43,240 bases of DNA from assembly GCA_015478645.1 (NCBI GenBank), contig JADMIL010000023.1, positions 1-43,240 on the forward strand. Reading direction: 5' to 3'. A program made the translations under genes and the position numbers. The DNA comes from Candidatus Binataceae bacterium (GTDB lineage: Bacteria; Desulfobacterota; Binatia; Binatales; Binataceae). A model generated the notes under the pieces. It ran no database searches. It saw only the letters and a program-made list of their open reading frames with translations, and had not been told where the DNA came from. This document shows positions 25,208-33,688 of this stretch, in pieces; positions within the stretch are counted from its first letter, which is position 1, and every line of letters begins with the position of its first letter.

Positions 25208-26662
25208 ATGCCGATGGCGAATGATCTGGTCCAACCGGAAAAATTCTTTCTCAACCGCTTTGGCATGAATCAGGGCGCGCTCGAGCAAATTCTCGGCAGC
25301 GCACTGGAACGCAAGGCGGATTATGCCGATCTGTTCTTCGAGTACCGCAGCGCCGAGGGGCTGGGGCTTGAAGAGTCGATGGTGAACCATACCAGCAAGG
25401 CGATTTCGCATGGCGTGGGCGTGCGCGTATGCGCCGACGATCGCACGGGCTACGCCTATTCCGACGAAGTGACGGTCGATCGGATGGGTATCGCGGCGCA
25501 GGCGGCGCGGGCGATCGCCGACCACCGCACCGGAGCGCATCCGGCGGTGCAGGTCGGCGAGCAGATGCGCGGCCACGATCTCTACGAGCTGGAGACCTCG
25601 CCGCTCGACGTGCCGCTCGAGGAGCGGGCGCGGCTGCTGCGCGAGATCGACGCGCTGGCGCGCGGCTACGATCCGCGGGTGCGCAACGTGATGGCGTCAT
25701 TTTCGGCCGAGCGCCGAATCGTGATGATCGTCAACAGCGAGGGGCGTATCGCGGCCGACGTGCAGCCGCTGTGCCGGCTCAGCGTGACGGTGATCGCGGA
25801 GGACGGCAAGGGCCGGCAGGTCGGCACGTTTGGCGGCGGCGGGCGGCTCGAATGGAAGTATTTTCTCGCGGGCGAGCGCTGGAAGGAATATACGATCAAG
25901 GCGGCGCGCCAGGCGATCGTCAACCTCGACGCGGTCGACGCGCCGGCCGGCGAAATGATCGTCGTGCTGGGCAACGGATGGCCGGGAATTTTATTGCACG
26001 AGGCGATTGGCCACGGCCTGGAGGGCGATTTCAACCGCAAGGGCGTGTCGGCCTTCGCCGGACGGATCGGGCAGCCGGTGGCGAGTCCGCTATGCACGGT
26101 GGTCGATGACGGGACGATCGCGAGCCGGCGCGGCAGCCTCAACGTCGACGATGAAGGCACGCCGACCACGCGCACGGTGCTGATCGAAAACGGCATCCTG
26201 CGCGGCTACCTGCAGGATCGCACCAACGCGCGGCTGATGAAGATGGCGCCGACCGGCAACGGCCGGCGCGAGAGCTTCGCGCATGCGCCGATGCCGCGCA
26301 TGACGAATACCTTCATGCTGCCCGGCGAGTCGCCGCCGGAGGATATCATCAAGTCGGTCAAGCACGGCCTGTACGCGGTGAGCTTTGGCGGCGGCCAGGT
26401 CGATATCACCAACGGCAAATTTGTTTTTTCGGCGAGCGAGGCCTACCTGATCGAAGATGGCGAGGTGACCCGTCCGGTTAAGGGGGCAACGCTGATCGGC
26501 AATGGCCCCGACGTGATGACGCGGGTCGCGATGGTCGGCAACGACCTCGAGCTCGACCCGGGCGTCGGCACTTGCGGCAAGGACGGCCAATCGGTGCCGG
26601 TCGGCGTCGGGCTGCCGACGATCCGGATCGACGGAATCACGGTCGGCGGCACACGCGCATAA
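25208..26662 (+). CDS. tldD: Metalloprotease TldD
   Basis: Catalytic subunit of the TldD/TldE (PmbA) zinc protease, which in characterised bacteria trims peptide antibiotics such as microcins and degrades unfolded peptides such as CcdA. 484 aa from the ATG at 25208, with CAAGGA six bases upstream; an ATG at 25214 is possible. The HEAIGH motif (residues 264-269, then GLEGDFNRKG) supplies zinc ligands. The family C-terminus GTCGKDGQSVPVGVGLPT is intact. Followed by pmbA after 18 bases, giving the expected heterodimer. No RiPP precursor is evident nearby. Confidence 0.95.
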   Translation: MPMANDLVQPEKFFLNRFGMNQGALEQILGSALERKADYADLFFEYRSAEGLGLEESMVNHTSKAISHGVGVRVCADDRTGYAYSDEVTVDRMGIAAQAARAIADHRTGAHPAVQVGEQMRGHDLYELETSPLDVPLEERARLLREIDALARGYDPRVRNVMASFSAERRIVMIVNSEGRIAADVQPLCRLSVTVIAEDGKGRQVGTFGGGGRLEWKYFLAGERWKEYTIKAARQAIVNLDAVDAPAGEMIVVLGNGWPGILLHEAIGHGLEGDFNRKGVSAFAGRIGQPVASPLCTVVDDGTIASRRGSLNVDDEGTPTTRTVLIENGILRGYLQDRTNARLMKMAPTGNGRRESFAHAPMPRMTNTFMLPGESPPEDIIKSVKHGLYAVSFGGGQVDITNGKFVFSASEAYLIEDGEVTRPVKGATLIGNGPDVMTRVAMVGNDLELDPGVGTCGKDGQSVPVGVGLPTIRIDGITVGGTRA

Positions 26663-26680
26663 TTGCGCCAAGGAGCGGTG

Positions 26681-28033
26681 ATGGCACAGGTTGACGCGGC
26701 GCTGGCCGAATGGGCGCTGGATGAGGCGCGGCGCTCGGGCGCGACGGCGGCGGAGGTTTTGTGCGTCAGCGCGGAATCGCTGGCGGCGGGCGTGCGGCTG
26801 GGCGAAGTCGAAAAGCTCAAGAGTTCGCGCGAGCGGCGGCTGGGGATCCGGGTGTTCGTCGGACAATCGTCGGCGACCGCCTCGACGGCCGAGCTCGAGC
26901 GCGACGGCCTTAAGGATTTCATCGCCCATTCGGTGACGCTCGCGCGGCTGACGGCGGCCGATCCGTGGGCCGGATTGCCCGACCCCGTGTTGCATCCGGC
27001 GCACGTGCCCGATCTCGATCTGGCCGATCGCGCGCAGGGTATCGTCGACGCCGACACGGCGCTCAAGATTGCGCGCACGGCCGAGCAGGCGGCGCTCAAG
27101 GCCGACCCGCGGATCAAGAATAGCGAGGGCGCGGAGTTCGATTCCGGCCGCTACCAGATAATGTTTGCCAACAGCCAGGGCTTCGCGGCCGAATACGCGG
27201 GCACCTCGTTCAACCTGGGCGTCGCGCCAATCGCGCAGGACGACCAGGGCGCGATGCAGCAGGGCTACTGGTTCACCGCCAACCGCCATTTCAGCAAGCT
27301 CGAAGATCCCGCGGAGGTCGGCGCGATCGCGGCTCAACGGGCGCTGCGGCGGCTCGGCTCGCGCAAGATCAAGACGATGCGCGCGCCGATCGTTTTCGAT
27401 CCCGACATGGCGGCGAGCCTGCTGCGCGCATTGGCCGGGGCGGCTTCGGGTCCGTCGCTCTACAAGGGCGCGTCGTTCCTGGTGGGCAAGCTGGGCGAGC
27501 CGATCGCGTCGCCGAACGTGACGATCTGCGACGACGGCACGATCGTCGCCGGGATGGGATCGAAGCCGTTCGACGGCGACGGCCTGGCCACCAATCGCAA
27601 GCATCTGGTCGATGCCGGCGTGCTCAAGACCTACCTGCTCGATACCTATTCGGCGCGCAAGCTCAAGCTCGAACCGACCGGCAACGCGGCGCGATCGGTC
27701 GGCGATTCGCCCACCGTGAGTCCGACCAACCTGTATCTCAAGCCGGGTAGCCATTCGGCGGAGGCGATTATCGGATCGGTCAAGCGCGGGCTTTACGTCA
27801 CCGAGCTGATCGGGTTTGGCGTCAACGGCGTGACTGGCGACTACTCGCGCGGGGCCGGCGGGATGTGGATCGAGGATGGCGAGCTGGCGTTTCCGGTGCA
27901 GGAGATCACGATCGCGGGCAACCTGCGCGAGATGTTCAAGTCGATCGAGATGATCGGCAGCGACCTGCGCTGGCGATCGCCAGTGGTCTCACCGACGATC
28001 AAGATCGCCGAGATGATGATCGCGGGCGAATAG
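26681..28033 (+). CDS. pmbA: TldE/PmbA partner subunit of the TldD protease
   Basis: Partner subunit of TldD, which lacks the HExxxH motif but completes the active-site cavity; 450 aa. The ATG at 26681 follows AAGGAG by five bases. Family features include the SRERRLGIRVFVG segment, FNLGVAP-IAQDDQGAMQQGYWF and the C-terminal GVNGVTGDYSRGAGGMWIEDGE. The absence of HEAIGH together with strong resemblance to TldD distinguishes it. Probably cotranscribed with tldD. Confidence 0.95.
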   Translation: MAQVDAALAEWALDEARRSGATAAEVLCVSAESLAAGVRLGEVEKLKSSRERRLGIRVFVGQSSATASTAELERDGLKDFIAHSVTLARLTAADPWAGLPDPVLHPAHVPDLDLADRAQGIVDADTALKIARTAEQAALKADPRIKNSEGAEFDSGRYQIMFANSQGFAAEYAGTSFNLGVAPIAQDDQGAMQQGYWFTANRHFSKLEDPAEVGAIAAQRALRRLGSRKIKTMRAPIVFDPDMAASLLRALAGAASGPSLYKGASFLVGKLGEPIASPNVTICDDGTIVAGMGSKPFDGDGLATNRKHLVDAGVLKTYLLDTYSARKLKLEPTGNAARSVGDSPTVSPTNLYLKPGSHSAEAIIGSVKRGLYVTELIGFGVNGVTGDYSRGAGGMWIEDGELAFPVQEITIAGNLREMFKSIEMIGSDLRWRSPVVSPTIKIAEMMIAGE

Positions 28034-28332
28034 CGCGGCGTTTCTTTAATAGTCACTGGTTTGAATCAGTAGTCGTTGTTACGCGACGGCGGATTCCGCA
28101 TAGGCCCACGTGCCGCGCACCGCGATCGTAATCGCCGGCCGGGCGGTGCGATCGCGGCGTCCGCGTGGCCCATAGGCACGGCGATCCGGCTGAGATTATC
28201 GTCCTTACAGTTAGTAGAGTAACGCTTCTATCTGATCCTCGTGCGGCGCTGCGCCCAAGAATGCGCAGTATAGGTAATGCCAATCGACGTTCAGTGGCTA
28301 TTCCCTTGGACCGTAAGTGCAATGCTGCTCTA
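28034..28332 (+). promoter_or_regulatory. 299-base spacer between pmbA and the Crp/Fnr gene, with an inverted repeat
   Basis: No gene is visible. A 9-bp perfect inverted repeat (28120-28128 with 28149-28157) sits inside a broader imperfectly symmetric GC-rich stretch (about 28103-28172). It has no T-run, so it may be a Rho-dependent end or a regulator site. The A/T-richer part near 28195-28300 is the likely promoter of the downstream gene. Confidence 0.35.
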
Positions 28333-29163
28333 ATGGCGGGAATGGACCAGGGAATCGCGCCACGAGCGGTTACGCAGGGGCAGGGTCGCCTGTCCGCGCG
28401 TCTCGAACAATACGGCTTGCCGCGGGCGGCGATCGAAGTGCTGCTGAGCCGCCATACGCTGGTGCGCTATCCCAAAGGTGCTTCGCTCTTTGGCAAGGGG
28501 TCGCCGGCCGACGTGGTCTTTGCGGTGATGAGCGGGATGATCAAGATTTTCTGTAGCGCCGGCCCCGACCGTATCCTGATCGATCTGGCGGGTCCGGGCG
28601 ATCTGGCCGGGTACGCCGACTTCAGCGAGATTGGCGGCGCGCGATCGCAGATTTTCGAAGCCGAGGCGCTGACCGCAACCTGCGTGGCGCTGTTTACGCG
28701 CGATCATATCCTGCGCGTGCTGCGCGGACTCGAGAGCGGATCGCTGCTGGCGGTGACCGAGAGCATCAATTCGCTGTGGGCTTCGATGGTCTATCGATGT
28801 GCGGGGTTTCTCGCGATGCCGCTGCGGGCGCGGCTCGAGTCGGTCCTGGTCGATTTGGCCCGGCGCTTTGGCGCCAACGACGCGCGCGGCGTGATGCTGA
28901 CGCCGGAACTCGGGCAGGAGTCGCTGGCCGAGATGATCGGCGGCTCGCGGCCGATGGTCAGCCGGCTTTTGATGGAGATGACCCAGGAAGGGCTGATCGT
29001 GCGCGACGGCCGCCGCTATATCCTGTTGCGCGCGAAATGGCCGGGAATGGAAAGCGCGGGCGCATTGCCGGCGAGCAATGCATTGCCGCCGTTGGCCGCC
29101 GCGCGTAACGGACGGCAACTCGATGGCAAGCCGCGCGGCGCATCGGCGCGTGCGTCGGCCTGA
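28333..29163 (+). CDS. Crp/Fnr-family transcriptional regulator
   Basis: 276 aa from the ATG at 28333; an ATG at 28342 with a GGCGGG upstream is about as likely, and the frame is open further upstream. An N-terminal cyclic-nucleotide-binding-type beta-barrel (about residues 35-140: FGKGSPADVVFAVMSGMIKIF, LAGPGDLAGYADF) is followed by a dimerisation helix and a C-terminal winged helix-turn-helix (LGQESLAEMIGGSRPMVSRL, then MTQEGLIVRDGRRYILL). No Fnr-type N-terminal Cys cluster is visible, so oxygen sensing by a 4Fe-4S cluster is not supported. The ligand is unknown. An unstructured Ala/Arg-rich tail of about 35 residues follows. Confidence 0.88.
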   Translation: MAGMDQGIAPRAVTQGQGRLSARLEQYGLPRAAIEVLLSRHTLVRYPKGASLFGKGSPADVVFAVMSGMIKIFCSAGPDRILIDLAGPGDLAGYADFSEIGGARSQIFEAEALTATCVALFTRDHILRVLRGLESGSLLAVTESINSLWASMVYRCAGFLAMPLRARLESVLVDLARRFGANDARGVMLTPELGQESLAEMIGGSRPMVSRLLMEMTQEGLIVRDGRRYILLRAKWPGMESAGALPASNALPPLAAARNGRQLDGKPRGASARASA

Positions 29164-29215
29164 CGCCGGGGTTGCGCGCGCGCTTTAGCCACCACGCTTA
29201 TAGCCAGAAAACAGA

Positions 29216-29254
29216 GACCCCGCCGCGCGCCCGAAGTGAGCGTTTGGCGGGGTC
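29216..29254. terminator. Probable bidirectional terminator
   Basis: A perfect 9-bp stem (GACCCCGCC at 29216-29224 with GGCGGGGTC at 29246-29254), with a 21-nt loop, lies between the converging Crp/Fnr gene and the secreted-protein gene. There is no strong T-run on either side. A second bulged hairpin lies at about 29267-29291. Confidence 0.5.
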
Positions 29255-29290
29255 CGAGGTTAGCAATCGTCGCCTGAAAGGCGCCGACGA

Positions 29291-30241
29291 TCAGAACGTG
29301 CCGACGACCGCGGGATCGTTGATTATGTCCGGATAAGTGTCCTGAAGCGACGATGAGGTGCTGATGATGCGGGCCTGGCCGCCGACCGCGTACAGGTTGA
29401 AGGTGATCGAATTGCCCGTGCCCATCGCGCAGGTGGAGCTGTCAGCGCTGCTCACGGTCAGCGTCAGCGTGCCGACGCCCTTGGTCAGGCTGTAGGACAG
29501 ATCGGCCGGGTTGGTCAGTTCGCAAGCTAGACCTTCGTCGCTGTTGTCCTGGTATGAAAGGGTCACGTCGAGGCCGTTGGCGCCGCCATGAGTGTTGAGC
29601 ACGGCCAGACCGGCGATGCCCATGTGGCCGCTATCGCCGAAGTCGTCGGTGGTGCCGCCGACCGCGTTGAACAGATGCGATCCGCTGAGCACGTTGAGCT
29701 GTCCGCCCGAGGCCGCCTGGACCGTGCCGGTCACCGCGACGGGCGAACCCAGCGTGTCACCACCCTCGTTCTGTAGAGTGGTCGCCGTTCCCACCATGCT
29801 GCCACTGCCGTTGCGCGCATACAGGGTGAAGGTGACGGAATTGCCGGTGTTGTCGACCGGAATGCTGGGATCATTGGTCTCCCAGCATGAATCCAAAGCG
29901 TTCACGGTCAGCGTCATCGTGCCAGCCGAATTGAGGCCGTTGGGAAAGCTGTAGCTGAGGTCGCCAGGCTGCGTGAGCGAGCAAGTGGTGCCTTCGTCTT
30001 CGTTGTCGCTGTCCTGAATCCCGATCGTGACATTGAGGGCCGTCGCGCCGCCCTGATTCGTGAGCACGGTGGATCCGGCTACCACTAAATGGCCACCTTC
30101 GCCTTCACCGGCTTCATCAATGCCGCCGAACGCGCTGATGAGCTTTGGACCGGCCATCTGCGCGTGTGCGACACCCATCGATACGAGTGCGATGGCGGGC
30201 ATAATCGCCGCCATTTTGAGCAACATCCGTTTGAACTTCAT
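29291..30241 (-). CDS. Secreted protein of two tandem copies of an unrecognised Cys-pair domain
   Basis: 316 aa from the ATG at 30241, preceded by a strong GGGAGGGG ribosome binding site; an in-frame codon 60 bases upstream is rejected. Residues 1-28 are a signal peptide (basic KFKR, hydrophobic core, AHA-Q cleavage). The mature protein is two homologous units, about residues 34-157 and 189-300. Shared landmarks are FxAxGG, LxVLTNxGGAxxLxVTxxxQD, C-[ET]LTxPxDLSYS, TLTLTV, GNSxTFxLYAxxG and SSLQ. Each unit has two Cys about 31-32 apart (C87/C119; C240/C271), probably a disulphide in a beta-sandwich. No family is recognised and no anchoring motif is seen. Export by Sec is likely; function unknown. 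Confidence 0.8.
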   Translation of the reverse strand: MKFKRMLLKMAAIMPAIALVSMGVAHAQMAGPKLISAFGGIDEAGEGEGGHLVVAGSTVLTNQGGATALNVTIGIQDSDNEDEGTTCSLTQPGDLSYSFPNGLNSAGTMTLTVNALDSCWETNDPSIPVDNTGNSVTFTLYARNGSGSMVGTATTLQNEGGDTLGSPVAVTGTVQAASGGQLNVLSGSHLFNAVGGTTDDFGDSGHMGIAGLAVLNTHGGANGLDVTLSYQDNSDEGLACELTNPADLSYSLTKGVGTLTLTVSSADSSTCAMGTGNSITFNLYAVGGQARIISTSSSLQDTYPDIINDPAVVGTF

Positions 30242-30717
30242 ACTTTTTCCCCTCCCGGTTGCAGAGTTAATCGAGACGCTCAGCGTTGTAGCACTAAGCA
30301 TGGCGGAAAATCAAATGAATACTGAATGACGAATTCGAGAGTGTAAATTGTTCGGACGACGGGATATCAGGGCCAACGACGAGATACCTTTGGTTTTACC
30401 TGACTCACGGTCGCGCGGCAGCAATTGCCGTATGCTGCGGCGCGATGGCGCGAGCCGTCATATTAGCCCGCGAGTGACTGCGGATTGACGTGAGGTGTAA
30501 TCGGGCGCTCAGACGTTGCGCGGAAGAGCGAAGGAGCCTTAAATCCAGCTCGTATAATTTACGGATGCGCTCGAAATCGCCTTTTATCAATGTGTTCCGT
30601 GTCCGACGACTCTTCCAAGTTCTGTGGCAAGAAATCCCATTGGAATCGCAGCGTTCTGGATGCTATTGCTAGCCGTGCCGTTCAACTCGTCATCGGGATT
30701 GACGGCGAGCGAATGTG
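30242..30717. other. 476-base divergent intergenic region
   Basis: This A/T-richer spacer separates the divergent secreted-protein gene (-) and the ADP-ribosylglycohydrolase gene (+), so both promoters should lie here, but no clear -35/-10 pair was recognised. A 61-codon open frame at 30405-30590 (-) has no ribosome binding site or recognisable similarity and is not called. Confidence 0.5.
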
Positions 30718-31701
30718 ATGATCCCTGGCTTAACTCGGCAGAGCAGAATTCTTGGGGGTCTTTGGGGTGTCGCAGTTGGCGATGCGCTCGGTGTCCCGGT
30801 TGAGTTTTGCAGCCGGGAGAACCTGGATCGCAACCCAATCACGGATTTACGCGGCTATGGCACGCACAATCAGCCGCTGGGTACCTGGTCCGACGACACT
30901 TCGCTGACGCTTTGCACGGTCGATACTCTACTGCACGCCGGCGAAGATTATCAGGCTCTCGGCCGGTCGTTTGTGCGATGGCTTGACGCAGAAGTTTGGA
31001 CGCCTCGCGGTAGAGTGTTCGACGTCGGCAACACTACCGCCGCCGCTTTTCGACGCCTCGCTCGCGGCGTTCCGCCGCTTGAGGCTGGCCGCGATGACGA
31101 GCCTTCCAACGGCAACGGCTCACTGATGCGCATTTTGCCGGTGGCGATCTGGTTCGCCGGGCGGCGAACGGCCGACGCCATCGAGGCGGCGCATCGGTTC
31201 TCTGCACTGACCCACCGACACCCGCGCTCGCAAGTCGGCTGTGCCCTGTTCTGCCTAATCGTTCAACGTCTGCTTGCCGGCGTCGATGCGGCCTCAGCCA
31301 TCGACGAGGCGTGGCGGGACGCGAGCGCACATTACGGCGCGGCTCCGTTCTCGTCAGAATTACTCGCGTATTCTCGAATTGTGCCGGCGGCCAATCTTAA
31401 GACGCTCAAACTGCGCGAGATAAGGGGGTCCGGATACGTAGTCGATGCACTAGAGGCGAGCCTGTGGTGCCTACTGAATTCCAAGAGTTTCGATGAGGCA
31501 GTGCTGAGAGCGGTTAATCTCGGCGACGATACAGATACGACGGGCGCAATAACCGGCGCACTCGCCGGTATCCGGTACGGCCTGCAAGCGGTGCCCGCGG
31601 ATTGGCGGTCCAACCTCGCGAGACATGACGACCTTGATGCGCTCTTCAATGCGTTTGTCGCTCGCACGATCGCGCCCATTAGCCTTCTGAAGAGGGAGTG
31701 A
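30718..31701 (+). CDS. ADP-ribosylglycohydrolase family protein
   Basis: 327 aa from the ATG at 30718; a GTG directly upstream is possible. All-helical fold of the DraG/ARH family, which removes ADP-ribose from proteins or other substrates using two Mg ions. Seen: LWGVAVGDALGVPVEF near the N-terminus (GDALG 21-25), metal ligands S58-D59-D60 in GTWSDDTSLTL, GNGSLMR in the middle and GDDTDTTGAITGAL near residue 268 with the second metal-ligand set. All expected metal positions are present, so it is probably active. No ADP-ribosyltransferase partner is visible in the window. It is the last chromosomal gene before the tRNA fragment that marks the island edge. Confidence 0.9.
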   Translation: MIPGLTRQSRILGGLWGVAVGDALGVPVEFCSRENLDRNPITDLRGYGTHNQPLGTWSDDTSLTLCTVDTLLHAGEDYQALGRSFVRWLDAEVWTPRGRVFDVGNTTAAAFRRLARGVPPLEAGRDDEPSNGNGSLMRILPVAIWFAGRRTADAIEAAHRFSALTHRHPRSQVGCALFCLIVQRLLAGVDAASAIDEAWRDASAHYGAAPFSSELLAYSRIVPAANLKTLKLREIRGSGYVVDALEASLWCLLNSKSFDEAVLRAVNLGDDTDTTGAITGALAGIRYGLQAVPADWRSNLARHDDLDALFNAFVARTIAPISLLKRE

Positions 31702-31731
31702 CATTCGGAAGCGGGACGAGGCTTATTTCAT

Positions 31732-31776
31732 TGGTGGGCGGTGCTGGGATCGAACCAGCGACCACCGGCTTGTAAG
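31732..31776 (-). other. tRNA-Val(TAC) 3' fragment: island attachment site (attL)
   Basis: Reading the - strand, these 45 bases are the 3' part of a tRNA: anticodon loop CTTACAA, 3' anticodon stem GCCGG, variable loop, T-arm GCTGG-TTCGATC-CCAGC, acceptor strand ACCGCCC, discriminator A and encoded CCA. The 5' acceptor strand (GGGCGGT expected) and D-arm are absent, and the 5' anticodon-stem bases pair imperfectly. It is therefore not a functional tRNA but the duplicated 3' end left by integration. The intact tRNA would lie beyond the right edge of the window. Confidence 0.75.
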
Positions 31777-31852
31777 ACGGGTCCGCCAGATCGGCGGATC
31801 AAGGAAAATGTCGCTATTTCCTAGAGTTTCTGTCATCGGAACTCATCCGAGA

Positions 31853-31894
31853 GCACCAAAAATCGATCTGCAACCGGCACCAAAACCGGCACCA
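31853..31894 (+). repeat. GCACCA repeats next to the attachment site
   Basis: GCACCAAA occurs at 31853-31860 and 31877-31884, and GCACCAGA at 31889-31896; the last two are within a perfect 11-base repeat AACCGGCACCA (31872-31882 and 31884-31894). They lie 75-160 bases inside the element from the tRNA fragment, where arm-type integrase sites are often found. Their role is inference. Confidence 0.45.
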
Positions 31895-31929
31895 GATTTT
31901 CGGCCAAAAACGATCTCACCGTGATCGCT

Positions 31930-32523
31930 TTATGATCTCTGAATGGCCTTTCGTCCGCGGAATATCTTTCGAAGACGCTGATTCGCTTCTTCGACCGAGA
32001 AGCTTCTCGGATCGAACGGTCGGCCGACCCAGCTCTTCATGTGCGCGTGCTCTTCGTGGCTGGGGTCTGCCAGCGCCTGCAGAAATTCCTCGTACCCTGG
32101 CGCGCCTCCAACGTCCTCGGGCGGGGTGCTGCAGTCGCCGCCGAGACAACGCGGCGATAAGTCATTGGCATCGCCCTGGAGCACTTTTTCGAGTTCGCAC
32201 ACATGTTGCCAGTCGTCGCCGAAGTCATAGAGATATTCGAGTCGATCGCCGGGCGAGAGCTGAAGGTCGCAAAGGCGAACCGCACCCTCCTCAATGACAT
32301 TGTGTTCGTCTTCAGGATCTGGAACACCGTATGCGCGCCCACATATGGTGAATTGATGCAGGTGATAATCTTGCCAGCCCATGACGGCTTGAACGACGCG
32401 GTGAAGCCGCGCCAGTGTGAAATCAATCGGCACTTGGATCCGCCGCCATACCGCTGGCTCGACGCCTTCGAGAACTAAACGGAACTGAAGTACCTGCCTT
32501 ACGCCCATCGCTCTAACCGTCAT
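31930..32523 (-). CDS. Plasmid pRiA4b ORF-3-like family protein
   Basis: 197 aa, resembling the pRiA4b ORF-3 family often carried on plasmids and integrated elements: QFRLVLEGVEPAVWRRIQVP at the N-terminus, LHRVVQAVMGWQDYHLHQF, the YLYDFGDDWQHVCELE motif and the PRCLGGDCSTPPEDVGGAPGYEEF-type box. The biochemical role of the family is unknown. GAGG lies shortly before the ATG at 32523; an alternative ATG is at 32508. It is the gene nearest the attachment site. Confidence 0.87.
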   Translation of the reverse strand: MTVRAMGVRQVLQFRLVLEGVEPAVWRRIQVPIDFTLARLHRVVQAVMGWQDYHLHQFTICGRAYGVPDPEDEHNVIEEGAVRLCDLQLSPGDRLEYLYDFGDDWQHVCELEKVLQGDANDLSPRCLGGDCSTPPEDVGGAPGYEEFLQALADPSHEEHAHMKSWVGRPFDPRSFSVEEANQRLRKIFRGRKAIQRS

Positions 32524-32549
32524 GATCCTCGTTCTGGATCGATCCGCAG

Positions 32550-32918
32550 TTATTCGAGCTTTGGCAGCTCGTAAACGCGCACTTCGTCGGAGTCGATCTC
32601 ATCGACCCGGTTTATCATATCGGAAAGCTTCGAGGCTTCAACGAGAGCCCGCTGAAACAACTCGCGTTAGATGGCCGGCGTGACGTTCGGGATGATCACG
32701 ATCAACCCTGCGTGCAATTCGCTCTCTCCCATCAACTTACGAAAATCGCGCGCGTCGTTGGTGACGAATACGAATTCCTCACGCAGAATCAGCTCTCGCA
32801 GCTGATGATCTTTGAAGCCCGACCACGCTCGCCAGTTCACGTGATGCGCTTCGTGGCCGACGTTGTTCGCAACCTGCGTCAGGCTGGTGTGCAGGCATTC
32901 GTCGATCAGAAACCTCAC
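32550..32918 (-). pseudogene. DUF5615 PIN-like toxin, interrupted by an in-frame stop
   Basis: The first 83 codons (32667-32918) encode MRFLIDECLHTSLTQVANNVGHEA and FVTNDARDFRKLM, typical of DUF5615, a PIN-like nuclease fold paired with DUF433 antitoxins. A TAA at 32667-32669 ends it, but the same frame continues for 38 sensible codons (RELFQRALVEASKLSDMINR to YELPKLE) to a TAA at 32550-32552, giving the usual family length near 122 aa. The stop is most simply a C-to-T change in a Gln codon. The catalytic Asp residues are upstream of the stop, so residual activity cannot be excluded. Overlaps the antitoxin gene by four bases (ATGA). Confidence 0.75.
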
Positions 32919-33544
32919 CGGCGAGTCTCACTCCGCGAGATCTCGCGCCAAGGTGTTTGGTGCCACGGATGGCGAGGCGGTCGGCCCTTGCGCGGGTACG
33001 CCTGTGCGAAAATTTTGGCGAGTTCAAGCTGCTCTCGCTTGAGCGATGGGAAGCCTTCCAAGATCTCCTCTTCGGAGGTGTCCTGTTCGAGCATGCTGGA
33101 GACTTCATAGACACCAATTCGGGTCCCGCGAATGCACGGCTCGCCGCCCCTGATCTCAGGTTCTTCGACGACCAATCGTCTTGCCCGTTCAAGGCGTTCC
33201 ACTCTGGAACGAACCTCCTCGAGAACTCGCTTGAGGTCAAGCGACAGACCGCCTCCGAAGAGGGGAAATTCCCGCTTAGCTGGCCCGCGCTTTCGGCAGT
33301 ACATGACGATCGCGTCGTGAAGCTTGCCCTTACCCTCGCTCGTGAGTTGGACCAACCGCGTATCGAGCCCTTTTGCGACCGCCAGGTAAAACAGGTCTTC
33401 TTCCCGGAGAGTTCTCCTGCTTCTCGATCTCTTGCGCGCAGGCTTCAACGGGCCTTCATCGATTTCGCGGTGCACCGTTTTCAATGGAACGCCCGAAACT
33501 ACAGCCGCTTCGCTGGGCGTGAATATCCGCTCCTCAATCAGCAT
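32915..33544 (-). CDS. DUF433 antitoxin with N-terminal helix-turn-helix
   Basis: 209 aa. Residues about 8-55 form a MerR-like helix-turn-helix (FTPSEAAVVSGVPLKTVHRE, then REEDLFYLAVAKGL), and the C-terminal DUF433 domain (about 125-195) has EIRGGEPCIRGTRIGVYEVS and EEEILEGFPSLKREQLELA. This layout is the antitoxin of VapBC45-like pairs with DUF5615 toxins; the pair overlaps by four bases here. GGAGG lies seven bases before the ATG, and a -10-like TATGAT is present on the - strand at about 33571-33576. It looks intact. Confidence 0.85.
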   Translation of the reverse strand: MLIEERIFTPSEAAVVSGVPLKTVHREIDEGPLKPARKRSRSRRTLREEDLFYLAVAKGLDTRLVQLTSEGKGKLHDAIVMYCRKRGPAKREFPLFGGGLSLDLKRVLEEVRSRVERLERARRLVVEEPEIRGGEPCIRGTRIGVYEVSSMLEQDTSEEEILEGFPSLKREQLELAKIFAQAYPRKGRPPRHPWHQTPWREISRSETRR

Positions 33545-33688
33545 AATTCGTCCTCCATTCCGGAAGACTTTATCATACCGCCTCGGCTTGATCGAGGCCG
33601 TGGCACGATCAGCTTAAGCAAGGCCTACTTGCTCGCTATGGGGAGACGTCGCCGGATTAGAGGTGACTGAAATCGGACACGAGTTTTA

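Noticed and set aside
26090-27754. 554-codon open frame on the - strand opposite tldD/pmbA
   Set aside because: Shadow of GC-rich codons; Arg/Ala/Asp-rich without domain signatures.
30405-30590. Short - strand open frame in the divergent spacer
   Set aside because: No ribosome binding site, no similarity, basic composition; probably chance.
31732-31810. Complete tRNA gene at the island edge
   Set aside because: The 3' half is convincing, but the matching 5' acceptor strand and D-arm are absent, so a functional tRNA was not called.
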